64,000 bases of DNA. Source: JAGBWK01 sp964544595. Its GTDB lineage: Bacteria; Bacteroidota; Bacteroidia; Bacteroidales; Muribaculaceae. The stretch is from assembly GCA_964544595.1 (NCBI GenBank), contig CAZJBM010000001.1, forward strand, positions 124,001 to 188,000, read 5' to 3'. This document shows, one piece after another, positions 43,435 through 52,777 of the stretch. Positions within the stretch are counted from its first letter, which is position 1; each line of letters starts with the position of its first letter. A model generated the notes under the pieces. The model was not told the origin of the DNA. It searched no databases and saw only the letters and a program-made list of their open reading frames with translations. The position numbers and the translations under genes are program-made.

Positions 43435-44616
43435 ATGAAAATCGGATCTGTATTGACCCCTGTGGCTCGCAAAGCCATGCTGCTCGGCAGTGGAGAATTA
43501 GGCAAAGAAGTTGCTCTCGAACTGCAGCGCTACGGCGTAGAGGTAATCGCCTGCGATAAATATCCCAATGCTCCCGCCATGCAAGTGGCCCACCGCAGCT
43601 ACGTCTTTAATATGCTCGACGGAGAGACACTGCGCTCGGTAATAGAGCAGGAAAAGCCTGACCATATCATCCCCGAAGTCGAGGCGATAGCAACAGATGT
43701 GCTCGTCGAGATGGAGAAAGAGGGTTACCATGTCACCCCGACCGCCCGCGCTGCTCGCCTGACGATGAACCGCGAGGGAATACGCCGACTCGCAGCCGAG
43801 GAATTGGGCATCAAGACCTCCCCTTATATGTTCGCCTCGACCGAGGAGGAATTTCGCGAGGCAGTGGCAAAGATCGGCATACCCTGCGTGGTGAAGCCTA
43901 TCATGAGCTCGTCGGGCCACGGACAGTCGACCATCAAGTCGGCCGACCAGATCGACGCCGCATGGAAGGAAGCTCAGGAGGGGGGACGCGCAGGAGCCGG
44001 ACGAGTGATTGTAGAAGGATTTGTCGACTTTGACTACGAGATCACGCTACTGACGGTGCGCAGCGTGTCGGGCACACTCTGCTGCGAGCCTGTAGGCCAT
44101 ATTCAGGAGAGCGGCGACTACCGCTACTCATGGCAACCGCAGCCTATGACAGCAGGCGCTATCGAGAAGGCTAAGGAGATAGCCAAGAAGGTGACCGACG
44201 CGCTCGGAGGTTACGGAATCTTCGGCGTGGAGCTCTTTATCAAGGGGGACGACGTGATCTTCAGCGAAGTTTCGCCCCGCCCCCACGACACAGGCATGGT
44301 GACGATGATTTCGCAGGATCTCAGCGAGTTTGCCCTCCATGCCCGCGCCCTGCTCGGATTGCCGGTGCCGTCGATACGCTTCTTCGGCCCCTCGGCTTCG
44401 CGCGCGGTGGTCGTTGAGGGCGATACCGACAAGATAGAATTCGACAACCTCGAAGAGGTGCTTTCGGAGCCTGGAGTGCAGATACGCATTTTCGGCAAGC
44501 CCGAAATCAAGGGGCACCGCCGCATGGGTGTCATCCTGGCCACAGCGGATACTCTTGAAGAGGCCCGCGCCAAGGCTGACCGCGCTTACGACAAGCTGCG
44601 TGTCAACGTACTTTAA
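43435..44616 (+). CDS. purT: formate-dependent phosphoribosylglycinamide formyltransferase
   Basis: 393-aa ATP-grasp enzyme making formyl-GAR with formate and ATP in purine synthesis. Family hallmarks: MLLGSGELGKEVALELQR, IPEVEAIAT, IMSSSGHGQSTIKS, EVSPRPHDTGMVTM, and the C-terminal GHRRMGVILAT. Complete. Confidence 0.95.
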   Translation: MKIGSVLTPVARKAMLLGSGELGKEVALELQRYGVEVIACDKYPNAPAMQVAHRSYVFNMLDGETLRSVIEQEKPDHIIPEVEAIATDVLVEMEKEGYHVTPTARAARLTMNREGIRRLAAEELGIKTSPYMFASTEEEFREAVAKIGIPCVVKPIMSSSGHGQSTIKSADQIDAAWKEAQEGGRAGAGRVIVEGFVDFDYEITLLTVRSVSGTLCCEPVGHIQESGDYRYSWQPQPMTAGAIEKAKEIAKKVTDALGGYGIFGVELFIKGDDVIFSEVSPRPHDTGMVTMISQDLSEFALHARALLGLPVPSIRFFGPSASRAVVVEGDTDKIEFDNLEEVLSEPGVQIRIFGKPEIKGHRRMGVILATADTLEEARAKADRAYDKLRVNVL

Positions 44617-44625
44617 TCAGGCGTC

Positions 44626-45597
44626 ATGAGCAAGAAGATATATTATAAGTACAATCCGGCTACCGAGGAGTATGAGCGGGTCTACCCCTCGCTGTCGAAG
44701 CGTATATGGACAGTGGTGGCCCGCGCGCTGGAGATAGGGGCTATCACGGCATCTATCTGCGTGCTTATTTATATCTATTTCGACCTGCCGAAAGAGAAGT
44801 CGCTCATAAAGGAAAACGACAAGCTGCGGCGCGAGGTGGAAGCGCTCGACGACCGGCTCAATGAAGCTATCTCAGTGATGGACGACCTGGCTGAGCGCGA
44901 CAACAACTTCTACCGCGTCATCATGCAGATGGATCCTCTGACCCCCTCGCAGAGGTTTGCCGGGCTTGAGGCAGTGCCCGCTCTCGACACGCTGCCCGGC
45001 TACAGCCACAGCCAGCAAATCAACTCGCTGACCCACAAGCTGAAGTTTTTCGAGCGGCAGTTGGCGGCTCAGTCGCTCTCTTACGACGAGGTGACGCGCG
45101 CCATAGGGCAGAACGCCGACCGCATAGCCCACATACCGTCGATACAGCCAATCTCCGAAAAGGATATGACCTCGATGGCGTCGGGCTACGGCTATCGCGT
45201 CGACCCGATTTACGGCACCACCAAGCATCACGACGGCATGGACTTCGCGTCGCCGATAGGGACGTCGGTCTACGCCACCGGCGATGGGGTGGTGCTCGAA
45301 GCGGGGGAGCACGGCAACTACGGCAATCTCATCATCATCGACAACGGCTACAACTACACGACCCGCTTCGCGCATCTGAGCGAGGTGCTGGTGAAGGAGG
45401 GCCAGAAGGTGAAGCGAGGCGAACTCATAGGCAAGGTGGGGAGCACCGGCAAGTCGACCGGCCCTCATCTTCACTATGAGGTGCGCATCAAGGGGGAGCC
45501 TCAGAACCCTGTCAACTACTATTTCCAGGACCAGACGCCGGAGGAATATGCCGAAATGATACATCTGGCTGAAAACGCCGGGCACGTTATGGACTAA
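44626..45597 (+). CDS. M23 family metallopeptidase
   Basis: 323 aa. One membrane helix (~25-45), a coiled-coil region, then the LytM domain with zinc ligands in HHDGMDFASP (H202, D206) and HLHYEVR (H281, H283). Likely a peptidoglycan-hydrolysing or divisome/elongasome-linked envelope protein. It follows purT by 9 bp and probably shares its mRNA. Confidence 0.93.
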   Translation: MSKKIYYKYNPATEEYERVYPSLSKRIWTVVARALEIGAITASICVLIYIYFDLPKEKSLIKENDKLRREVEALDDRLNEAISVMDDLAERDNNFYRVIMQMDPLTPSQRFAGLEAVPALDTLPGYSHSQQINSLTHKLKFFERQLAAQSLSYDEVTRAIGQNADRIAHIPSIQPISEKDMTSMASGYGYRVDPIYGTTKHHDGMDFASPIGTSVYATGDGVVLEAGEHGNYGNLIIIDNGYNYTTRFAHLSEVLVKEGQKVKRGELIGKVGSTGKSTGPHLHYEVRIKGEPQNPVNYYFQDQTPEEYAEMIHLAENAGHVMD

Positions 45598-45614
45598 AAC
45601 AAACACATGTCAAA

Positions 45615-45953
45615 GTGGACGATCTTAACAAAAAATATTACAAGATAAGCGAGGTGGCCGAGATACTGGAGATACCGACGTCGACACTTCGCTTCTGGGA
45701 AAGCCAGTTCACGGTGATACGCCCCAAGCGCAACAATCACGGCTCGCGATTCTACACCCCCGCCGACATCGAGAAGATACGCATGGTGCGTTATCTCGTC
45801 AAGGAGAAGGGGATGAAACTTGAGGCCGCGCAGCAGAAGCTGAAACGTAACTCCGACGGCATATCGCGGCATCACGAGGCATTGACGCGCCTGAAAAACG
45901 TGCGCGACAAGCTCGCCGCCGCCCTCCAGGCACTTAACACAATGAAACGCTAA
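45615..45953 (+). CDS. MerR family transcriptional regulator
   Basis: 112 aa from GTG 45615. N-terminal winged-helix: YYKISEVAEILEIPTSTLRFWE (~9-30), RFYTPADIEKIRMVRYLV; a short C-terminal coiled coil (EALTRLKNVRDKLAAALQAL) without effector domain. No cysteine ligands, so it is a small dimeric regulator of unknown signal. The ATG at 45607 is out of frame. Confidence 0.9.
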   Translation: MDDLNKKYYKISEVAEILEIPTSTLRFWESQFTVIRPKRNNHGSRFYTPADIEKIRMVRYLVKEKGMKLEAAQQKLKRNSDGISRHHEALTRLKNVRDKLAAALQALNTMKR

Positions 45954-45964
45954 TCATATTTATC

Positions 45965-46501
45965 ATGGAAAAAATCACTGAAAACCAAGCAAAAGAGTGG
46001 ATGGAAAAAGGGGAGTGGGCCAATGGATGGGCCGTGAAGCCCCACGCATCGGTCAACGCCGTCGAATTCGCCACCCAGTATGCCGCCAACCGCGAGCTCT
46101 GGGACACTCTCTTCGCTCATCTCGCCAAAACCGACCTCAACACGATAGCCGAAGGGAAGCATGAGATTGTGCCCGGACGCCTGTGGCTCAACGTGAGCGA
46201 ATACACCCCCAAGCCCGCCTCAGAGCAGCGCATCGAGCAGCATCACAACTTTATCGACCTCGACTTCACCCTCAAAGGGAACGAGCTGATGGGTCTCGCC
46301 GAAAACGTCACCCCGACCGACGAGTACAACCCGGTGAAAGACGTGATACACTACGCCTCAGACGACGTCAAGTATTACCCGACCGACCCTGAGCATTTCT
46401 TCATCTTCTTCCCCTGCGACTATCATCAGCCGTCGGTGCGCGCCGAGGGCCCGGTTGAGACCTCACGACGCGTGATCGCCAAAATCGAATACGTAAAGTA
46501 A
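45965..46501 (+). CDS. YhcH/YjgK/YiaL family protein
   Basis: 178 aa, DUF386 cupin-like. Typical motif HHNFIDLDFTLKGNELMG and a C-terminal metal-like FFIFFPCDYHQPSVRAEGP. E. coli relatives appear in sialic-acid and related sugar operons; here the neighbours are not sugar genes, so the substrate is unclear. Confidence 0.88.
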   Translation: MEKITENQAKEWMEKGEWANGWAVKPHASVNAVEFATQYAANRELWDTLFAHLAKTDLNTIAEGKHEIVPGRLWLNVSEYTPKPASEQRIEQHHNFIDLDFTLKGNELMGLAENVTPTDEYNPVKDVIHYASDDVKYYPTDPEHFFIFFPCDYHQPSVRAEGPVETSRRVIAKIEYVK

Positions 46502-46530
46502 GCGTCAACGATAGCCATAATTCAACGCGG

Positions 46531-46571
46531 CCCGCGGATTTTCAGGCGATAAATTCCCGAAAATTAGCGGG
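46531..46571 (+). terminator. Weak hairpin after the YhcH-like gene
   Basis: CCCGC..ATTTTC pairs with GAAAAT..GCGGG. Two-part stem with an interior bulge and no T-run, so low support. Confidence 0.3.
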
Positions 46572-46611
46572 CTGTTGCTGTTTAATGGCCGCGATTGCCG
46601 ATTTTTTTTTG

Positions 46612-46619
46612 TAACTTTG
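46612..46619 (+). promoter_or_regulatory. -7 box of mltG
   Basis: TAACTTTG exact. It lies between the earlier in-frame ATG (46575) and ATG 46653, supporting the latter as start. Confidence 0.55.
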
Positions 46620-46652
46620 TCGGCTGTATATATCATTTCGCTTATAAGTGAC

Positions 46653-47729
46653 ATGAAAAAGCCTGCAAAAAAGAAGAAAAAGCCGAGCAAAAAAGCGGCT
46701 ATCAACGCGAAGAAGAAGAGAGTAAGAATCTCCCTCATCTCCGCGGGGGCACTGATAGCGATTGCGGCGGCTCTGCTGCTGCCCCTTATCCTCAAAGGGA
46801 TGAAGAGCTACGAATATGAGCCTGTAAGGGTCTATGTCGACGGCGACAAGGGCCCCGAGGCTCTGCGCGATTCGCTCGAAGGGGCTTTGGGCAAAGAATA
46901 CGGCAACGCGGTGTACGACCTATGGGGCAAAATCGCTGATAAATCACGCATACGCACAGGCTCATACGCCGTAAAGCCCGGCGATAAAGCCTACACGCTC
47001 GCCAAGCGCCTACGCAACGGCCAGCAAGACCCCGTGAAGCTCACGTTCAACAATCTGCGGCTTATGAGCGACCTGGCCGACCGGGTCGGCGCGCAGCTCC
47101 ACATGACCCCGGCGCAATTCGCCGCCGCCGTCGACTCCGTGCTGTCGGCGAGGGGAGTGGCTAAGGAGATGCAGCCCGCGTATTTCCTGCCCGACACCTA
47201 CGAATTTTATTGGACGGCATCGCCCGCGACTGTTGTCGACCGCCTGCTATCATATCACGATAAATACTGGAACGAGGAGCGCACGGCCAAGGCAGCTAAA
47301 CTCAATCTCAGCCCCGAGCAGGTTGCCGTCGTGGCCTCGATCGTCGAGGAGGAGACGGCGATGAGCGACGAGCGCCCCAAGGTGGCGCGGCTCTATCTCA
47401 ACCGCCTCTCGAAAGGTATCAAACTCCAGGCCGACCCGACCGTGAAATACGCCGTCGGCGACTTCGGGCTGCGACGCATACTCAACAGGCACCTTGCCGT
47501 TGACTCCCCTTACAACACGTATAAATACGAAGGCCTTCCGCCTGGGCCTATACGCATACCCTCGGGGCGAACGCTCGACGCGGTGCTCGACGCCCCTGAC
47601 CACGACTACATGTTCATGTGCGCCAAAGAGGATTTCTCTGGCTACCACAACTTCGCCGTTGATTTCGCCACTCATCAGGCCAACGCCCGCCGCTATCAGC
47701 AGGAACTCAACAAGCGTGGAATAAAGTAA
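46653..47729 (+). CDS. mltG: endolytic transglycosylase MltG
   Basis: 358-aa YceG/MltG murein transglycosylase that cuts nascent glycan strands. A Lys-rich cytoplasmic start, one membrane helix (~22-44), then the LysM-like domain and the YceG domain with catalytic Glu in ASIVEEETAMSDERPKVARLYLNRL (about 225-250) and LPPGPIRIPS. The start follows the -7 box at 46612. Confidence 0.95.
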   Translation: MKKPAKKKKKPSKKAAINAKKKRVRISLISAGALIAIAAALLLPLILKGMKSYEYEPVRVYVDGDKGPEALRDSLEGALGKEYGNAVYDLWGKIADKSRIRTGSYAVKPGDKAYTLAKRLRNGQQDPVKLTFNNLRLMSDLADRVGAQLHMTPAQFAAAVDSVLSARGVAKEMQPAYFLPDTYEFYWTASPATVVDRLLSYHDKYWNEERTAKAAKLNLSPEQVAVVASIVEEETAMSDERPKVARLYLNRLSKGIKLQADPTVKYAVGDFGLRRILNRHLAVDSPYNTYKYEGLPPGPIRIPSGRTLDAVLDAPDHDYMFMCAKEDFSGYHNFAVDFATHQANARRYQQELNKRGIK

Positions 47730-47761
47730 GCACAATAATAAATCATTAAAATAAATCAATC

Positions 47762-49189
47762 ATGGTTCAACAAGTAAAACAACTTCTCAACGACAAGGCG
47801 TGGGCCCGCTGGACGGCGCTCATACTCATCGCTTCGATGATGTTTTTCGCCTACATGTTTGTCGACGTGATGTCACCTCTGCAGTCGCTTATCGAAAGCC
47901 AGCGCGGGTGGACTCCGAGCGCGTTCGGTTACTACGCCGGCGCCGAGTATATCCTCAACGTGTTCGGCTTCCTGATTATCGCCGGTATTATCCTCGATAA
48001 GATGGGCGTGAGATTCACCGGAACGCTCTCGGCCTCACTTATGGTTGTAGGCGCGTGCATTAAGCTCTACGCTATCAGCGACGGCTTCCAGGGCACCGCT
48101 CTTCAAGAGTGGCTCAACTCGTGGTGGGTTGAGATGCCCGGCTCGGCCAAGCTCGCCGCGTTCGGCTTCATGATTTTCGGCTGCGGCTGCGAAATGGCCG
48201 GTATCACCGTGTCGAAAGCGATCGCCAAATGGTTTGACGGCAAGGAAATGGCTCTCGCTATGGGTCTTGAGATGGCAATCGCCCGCATCGGCGTGTTCGC
48301 TATCTTCTCGATCTCTCCCCGCTTGGCCACCTGCATGGGCGAGCCTACGGTGGTGATTCCCGTGGCGTTCTGCACCTGCCTGCTTTTCGTGGGCCTGCTC
48401 TGCTTCACCGTGTTCACCTTCATGGACGCGAAACTCGACAAGGAGCTTGGCGCGGCAAAGGCCGGAGCCGACCCCGAAGAGGAGTTCAAGCTCTCCGACG
48501 TCAGCGGCATCCTTTCGAGCAAGCTCTTCTGGATTATCGCCCTGCTTTGCGTGCTCTACTACTCGGCTATATTCCCCTTCCAGCGTTACGCGGCCAATAT
48601 GCTTCAGTGCAACCTCGGCATCTCGGCTACCCAGGCATCTGATATATTCCGTTGGTTCCCCATCGGCGCGGCAATCCTTACCCCTCTTCTCGGCTCATAT
48701 CTCGACCATAAGGGTAAAGGCGCATCAATGCTGATACTCGGCGCTATTCTTATGATTGTATGCCACTTGACGTTCGCATTCCTCGTTCCGGCCACTAAGT
48801 CGAGCCTGCTGGCGTTCGCGGCTATCGTGGTGCTCGGCATCTCGTTCTCGCTTGTTCCCGCGTCGCTCTGGCCCTCGGTGCCCAAAATCATGCCCGCTCG
48901 CTTCCTCGGCAGCGCCTACTCATTGATTTTCTGGGTACAGAATATCGGCTTGTTCCTCTTCCCGATTCTTATCGGCAATGTGCTTACGGCCACCAACCCC
49001 GGCGTTACCGATCCGTTGGACTACAACTACACCGTGCCGATGCTTATGTTCGCTTCGCTCGGCGTGCTTGCCCTCATCTTCGGTATCTGGTTGCTCGCCC
49101 TCGACAAGAAGCACCATTATGGTCTTGAGCTCCCCAACATCAAGGCCGATGACAAGGCTGCCGCTGAATACAACGACGGCATGGAATAA
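47762..49189 (+). CDS. MFS transporter
   Basis: 475 aa with about 12 hydrophobic helices, first at ~17-38, a cytoplasmic central loop ~215-240 (KLDKELGAAKAGADPEEE) and a charged C-terminus. Motif G-x-x-x-D-K/R (ILDKMGVRFTGT) after helix 2 is the MFS signature. Substrate not predictable. A strong terminator follows at 49219. Confidence 0.88.
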   Translation: MVQQVKQLLNDKAWARWTALILIASMMFFAYMFVDVMSPLQSLIESQRGWTPSAFGYYAGAEYILNVFGFLIIAGIILDKMGVRFTGTLSASLMVVGACIKLYAISDGFQGTALQEWLNSWWVEMPGSAKLAAFGFMIFGCGCEMAGITVSKAIAKWFDGKEMALAMGLEMAIARIGVFAIFSISPRLATCMGEPTVVIPVAFCTCLLFVGLLCFTVFTFMDAKLDKELGAAKAGADPEEEFKLSDVSGILSSKLFWIIALLCVLYYSAIFPFQRYAANMLQCNLGISATQASDIFRWFPIGAAILTPLLGSYLDHKGKGASMLILGAILMIVCHLTFAFLVPATKSSLLAFAAIVVLGISFSLVPASLWPSVPKIMPARFLGSAYSLIFWVQNIGLFLFPILIGNVLTATNPGVTDPLDYNYTVPMLMFASLGVLALIFGIWLLALDKKHHYGLELPNIKADDKAAAEYNDGME

Positions 49190-49218
49190 TCGTTAAGTCA
49201 TTAACGTAGACCTAACTG

Positions 49219-49254
49219 ACGGCTCCGCTGGCACGACGCTTGCGGGGCCGTTTT
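49219..49254 (+). terminator. Intrinsic terminator of the MFS gene
   Basis: ACGGCTCCGC pairs with GCGGGGCCGT (one mismatch) followed by TTTT. Confidence 0.75.
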
Positions 49255-49267
49255 GCGCCCGAAGACA

Positions 49268-49336
49268 AAAGAAACAGCACGAAACGCCGCAATGCATTGA
49301 TATATAGTGTATTACGGCAAGTGTTGCTGTTTCTTT
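49268..49336. repeat. 69-bp hairpin element, family B copy 1
   Basis: Ends AAAGAAACAGCAC and GTGTTGCTGTTTCTTT are inverted. The middle GCCGCAAT...ATTACGGC also pairs around GCATTGA. A second copy of identical length (69 bp) is at 52668-52736. No ORF. Located just after a terminator. Confidence 0.7.
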
Positions 49337-49383
49337 GGCTTTCGTGTTTATGTAAGGTATTTGGCGCATTAAGGACGAGACAA

Positions 49384-49450
49384 GATTTATAAGTTTTATA
49401 AATTTTATAAGACTTATAAGATTTATAAGACTTATAAGACTTATAAGATA
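49384..49450 (+). repeat. Period-10 tandem repeat (TTATAAGANN)
   Basis: About six units of a 10-bp motif, e.g. ACTTATAAGA in succession. It could bend DNA because its period matches a helix turn. Lies in the 690-bp gap between MFS and dCMP deaminase. Region 49451-49600 otherwise shows no gene. Confidence 0.6.
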
Positions 49451-49601
49451 TTACTAATTGATAATCACTAATTAATACGCCCCCCTTACACTAATTATCA
49501 TTTAATTTCGAGAGTGGGGGCGGGGAGATGTTGACGGGTAACATCGGGGCTATCTCTCAGATATTATGACAATCAGCGCAAACGGAGGCGGAAGCATGTG
49601 G

Positions 49602-49675
49602 GCGAAAGAAACAGAAACAGTTGCTGTAAGGTGTTGTAAGTTAGTGAGTTGTGGTGTTTTGTGCTGTTTCTTCGC
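49602..49675. repeat. Hairpin related to family B (divergent)
   Basis: GCGAAAGAAACAG pairs with CTGTTTCTTCGCG over a T/G-rich loop. End sequences resemble family B, the middle does not, so it is an old or degenerate relative. Confidence 0.45.
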
Positions 49676-49807
49676 GTTTTGAGGCGGGGTAGAGGGTAGA
49701 AGGCGGAGAGCGCGATCGGGCCGATCTATCCGGTCGCGAAGTTAGCGATTAAGAGGAGCGGAGTTTGTAAAAAAGAAACTTTTAACGCGAGAGCCGCCGA
49801 TTATGTA

Positions 49808-49838
49808 TTGCGCGGATGGTTTATAATGATTAAATTTG
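49808..49838 (+). promoter_or_regulatory. Promoter of the dCMP deaminase gene
   Basis: -33 TTG (49808-49810), 20-bp spacer, -7 TAAATTTG (49831-49838). Confidence 0.65.
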
Positions 49839-49876
49839 CAAATTAAATCAGTCAGCACTATTATTGAATCATCACT

Positions 49877-50305
49877 ATGGACCAATATTCCAAGCAAGAA
49901 GCACTTGATCGCCGCTATCTGCGCATGTCGAGGATCTGGGCCGAGAATTCTTACTGCCGCCGCCGTCAGGTAGGCGCGATTATCGTGAAAGACTCGATGA
50001 TCATATCCGACGGATTCAACGGCACACCCTCGGGCTTTGAGAACGTCTGCGAGGATGAGGATGGCGTGACCAAGCCCTACGTGCTTCATGCCGAGGCCAA
50101 CGCCATAACGAAAGTGGCCCGCTCAAACAATTCGAGCGAAGGCGCGACGCTCTACGTGACGGCCTCGCCCTGCATCGAGTGCGCCAAGCTGATAATCCAG
50201 GCCGGAATCAAAAGGGTAGTTTACGGCGAGCTTTATCGGCTGAAGGATGGCATCGACCTCCTCAACAGGGCTGGGGTGGAAACGGTGCTGATAGAGGATT
50301 TCTAA
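49877..50305 (+). CDS. dCMP deaminase family protein
   Basis: 142-aa zinc-dependent deoxycytidylate deaminase converting dCMP to dUMP for thymidylate synthesis. Zinc site: H71-A-E73 (LHAEANAI) and PCIEC (C99, C102). Late competence ComEB-like proteins share the fold. The S41 protease gene follows within 60 bp, so they may be co-transcribed. Confidence 0.93.
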   Translation: MDQYSKQEALDRRYLRMSRIWAENSYCRRRQVGAIIVKDSMIISDGFNGTPSGFENVCEDEDGVTKPYVLHAEANAITKVARSNNSSEGATLYVTASPCIECAKLIIQAGIKRVVYGELYRLKDGIDLLNRAGVETVLIEDF

Positions 50306-50364
50306 GGACAAGATTTTTCAGGGGGTGTCATTCCCCCCCCGCATACAATTACTTATCAAGCAAA

Positions 50365-52071
50365 ATGAAGAACATAAAACCTATAGTCTGGTTCCCTCTT
50401 GTAGCGGCCATAATGTTTGTGGCCGGACTTCTCTGCGATTCGCTGCTCAGAAAAGACAGCGGCCGCTCACTGGCCGAGCAGAAGCTGAGCCATATACTTA
50501 ATCTTATCGAAAACGAATATGTCGACGACGTGGATCTCGACAGCCTTCTCGAAGTGACCTTCCCGTCGCTTCTCGCCAATCTCGACCCTCACTCGGTCTA
50601 CATCCCGGCGTCGGAGCTTCAGCAGGTCAACGAGGAGCTTGAAGGCTCGTTCAGCGGCGTGGGCATACAGTTCAATATCGACACCGACACTATCGTCGTC
50701 GTTGAGGCTATCGCCGGAGGCCCCGCTGAGAAAGTGGGCATCAAGGCAGGCGACCGCATCATCAAGATCGACAACAAGAACGTGGCCGGAAAGGGAATTA
50801 CCAACGAAGACGTGTTCAAGCAGCTCCGCGGCGAGAAGAACACCAAAGTGACCCTCACCATCAAGCGCGCCGGGGCTAAGAAGCCGCTGACGTTTGAGGT
50901 GACGCGCGGCGACATACCAGTGGCTTCGATCGACGCCGCCTACATGGTGAAACCCGGTATCGGTTACGTTAAGGTAAATAAATTCGGCCGCACGACCTAC
51001 GACGAATTCTACACGGCGCTCGGCGAGCTTGGCAGTCAGGGAGCCGAGAGCTTTATCCTCGACCTGCGAGGCAACACCGGCGGGTTGATGGATCAGGCGG
51101 TGCTGATGGTCAACGAATTCCTCCCCGCAGGGCTTAAGATAGTGGAGACCCGCGGCCGCAACGGCTCTGACAACGCTATCATCGGCTCCGACGGCTCGGG
51201 CCGCTATCAAAACGCATCGGTGACGGTGCTTATCGACGAATACTCGGCTTCGGCCAGCGAAATCTTCGCCGGGGCTATTCAGGACAATGACCGCGGCCTC
51301 GTGATCGGTCGCCGATCGTTTGGCAAAGGGCTTGTGCAGCACCAGATCGATATGCCCGACAACAGCGCTATCCGCCTGACGGTTTCGCGTTACTACACCC
51401 CCTCGGGCCGCTGCATCCAGAAAGATTATACCAATGCGGCCACGTATGAGAACGACCTGCTCATGCGCTACGAGCATGGCGAGGCTTTCGAGGCCGACTC
51501 GATAAAGCTCGACAAGCAGCTCGAATTCCTTACCTTAGGCGGCCGCAAGGTTTACGGCGGCGGAGGCATCATGCCCGACATCTTTATCCCGAACGACACT
51601 ATCGGCGTGACGAGCTACTTCGTCAACGTGGCCAACGCGGGTATGTTCCAGAAATACGCGCTTCAGTACACCGACAACAACCGTATCGGCCTCGAAGAAG
51701 CCAAGAACGTCAACGAGCTCCTAAAGATGCTCCCCCCCGACGATATTCTGCTGCGCTCATTCGTCAACTACTGCGCCTCGGTTGGCGGCATACCGGCCCG
51801 CTGGTATTACATCAACATTTCGCACGACTTGATTGTTAATCATCTGAAGGCTCTTATCGCCCGCGATGTGCTCGGCATGGGCGCTTACTTCGAGATAATC
51901 AACCGCACCGACCCCAACGTCGACTCGGCCATCGAGCAGATTATCTCAGGCAAAGCCAAAGCCCCGATTAAGGATGACAAACCCGATAAAATATCGATGG
52001 CTCCCGCAGGCCGGCGCTCGCTTCCGATTTCAGCCTTGTGTAAACCCGCGCTTGCTTCTGGCAAGTCCTAA
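50365..52071 (+). CDS. S41 family C-terminal-processing peptidase
   Basis: 568 aa from ATG 50365 (the frame is open further upstream into the deaminase gene, but that stretch is not coding). Signal anchor helix at ~5-24. A PDZ domain (~86-170, SFSGVGIQFNI...LRGEKNTKVTLTI) precedes the Ctp core with catalytic Ser296 in YSASASEIFAG and Lys321 in SFGKGLVQ, 25 residues apart as in Prc. Processes exported or envelope proteins. A C-terminal ~170-residue extension is typical for Bacteroidetes. Confidence 0.93.
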   Translation: MKNIKPIVWFPLVAAIMFVAGLLCDSLLRKDSGRSLAEQKLSHILNLIENEYVDDVDLDSLLEVTFPSLLANLDPHSVYIPASELQQVNEELEGSFSGVGIQFNIDTDTIVVVEAIAGGPAEKVGIKAGDRIIKIDNKNVAGKGITNEDVFKQLRGEKNTKVTLTIKRAGAKKPLTFEVTRGDIPVASIDAAYMVKPGIGYVKVNKFGRTTYDEFYTALGELGSQGAESFILDLRGNTGGLMDQAVLMVNEFLPAGLKIVETRGRNGSDNAIIGSDGSGRYQNASVTVLIDEYSASASEIFAGAIQDNDRGLVIGRRSFGKGLVQHQIDMPDNSAIRLTVSRYYTPSGRCIQKDYTNAATYENDLLMRYEHGEAFEADSIKLDKQLEFLTLGGRKVYGGGGIMPDIFIPNDTIGVTSYFVNVANAGMFQKYALQYTDNNRIGLEEAKNVNELLKMLPPDDILLRSFVNYCASVGGIPARWYYINISHDLIVNHLKALIARDVLGMGAYFEIINRTDPNVDSAIEQIISGKAKAPIKDDKPDKISMAPAGRRSLPISALCKPALASGKS

Positions 52072-52085
52072 AACCCAAAATTCAG

Positions 52086-52631
52086 ATGAAAAAGGAAGAT
52101 ATACGCCGTAATATCAAAGCCCGCAAATGCCTCCTCTCGGCTGTAGAGCGCATGGAGGCAGCCGAAAGGGTGTTCGAGCAACTGGAGCGCACCGCCGCTT
52201 TCATGATGGCCGACAATATACTGCTTTACCATTCGCTGCCCGACGAGCTTTCGACAGTAGAGTTTATCAACAAGTGGCACGACCGCAAGCATTTCTATCT
52301 GCCCCGCGTCAACGGCGTCAACCTCGACATTCTACCTTACGACCGCTCTCGCCTGCATATCGGCGCGTTTAACATCGAGGAGCCCGACGGCGACGAGCTG
52401 ACACCTATCGACATGATAGAGCTGATCGTGGTGCCGGGCGTGGCTTATGACGTCAACGGCAACCGCGTGGGCCGCGGCAAAGGTTATTACGACCGCCTGC
52501 TGGCCGAGTCGCGCGCCACAAAGATAGGCGTTGGCTACGACTTCCAGCTAATCGACGAGATCGAGGCTGAGCCTCACGACGTGCGCGTTGACATCGTCAT
52601 CACCGACCGCCGCCGCGTATCACGCCGCTGA
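52086..52631 (+). CDS. 5-formyltetrahydrofolate cyclo-ligase
   Basis: 181 aa. ATP-dependent conversion of 5-formyl-THF to 5,10-methenyl-THF. Family end motifs: VVPGVAYDVNGNRVGRGKGYYDRLL and KIGVGYDFQL. Starts 14 bp after the protease stop. Confidence 0.93.
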   Translation: MKKEDIRRNIKARKCLLSAVERMEAAERVFEQLERTAAFMMADNILLYHSLPDELSTVEFINKWHDRKHFYLPRVNGVNLDILPYDRSRLHIGAFNIEEPDGDELTPIDMIELIVVPGVAYDVNGNRVGRGKGYYDRLLAESRATKIGVGYDFQLIDEIEAEPHDVRVDIVITDRRRVSRR

Positions 52632-52667
52632 GCGCCGCGGCCTCTCCCGCCGTTTCCACCAAATATC

Positions 52668-52736
52668 AAAGAAACACATCATATCGCCGTAATGCATTGA
52701 GTTTCAGTTGCTTGCGGCGTGTGTTGCTGTTTCTTT
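52668..52736. repeat. 69-bp hairpin element, family B copy 2
   Basis: Ends AAAGAAACA and GTTGCTGTTTCTTT. GTAATGCATTGA in the middle is shared with copy 1 (GCAATGCATTGA). Same length as copy 1 (49268-49336). Confidence 0.7.
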
Positions 52737-52777
52737 CGTTTTCGTGCCACGGGGTGAAATTTTCATATGCTCAATGG

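Noticed and set aside
44626..45597. Signal that the M23 gene is a phage endolysin
   Set aside because: It has a membrane anchor and coiled coil and lies in a housekeeping cluster, with no phage genes near.
49384..49450. CRISPR-like array
   Set aside because: Repeat period is only 10 bp with no spacers, and there are no cas genes.
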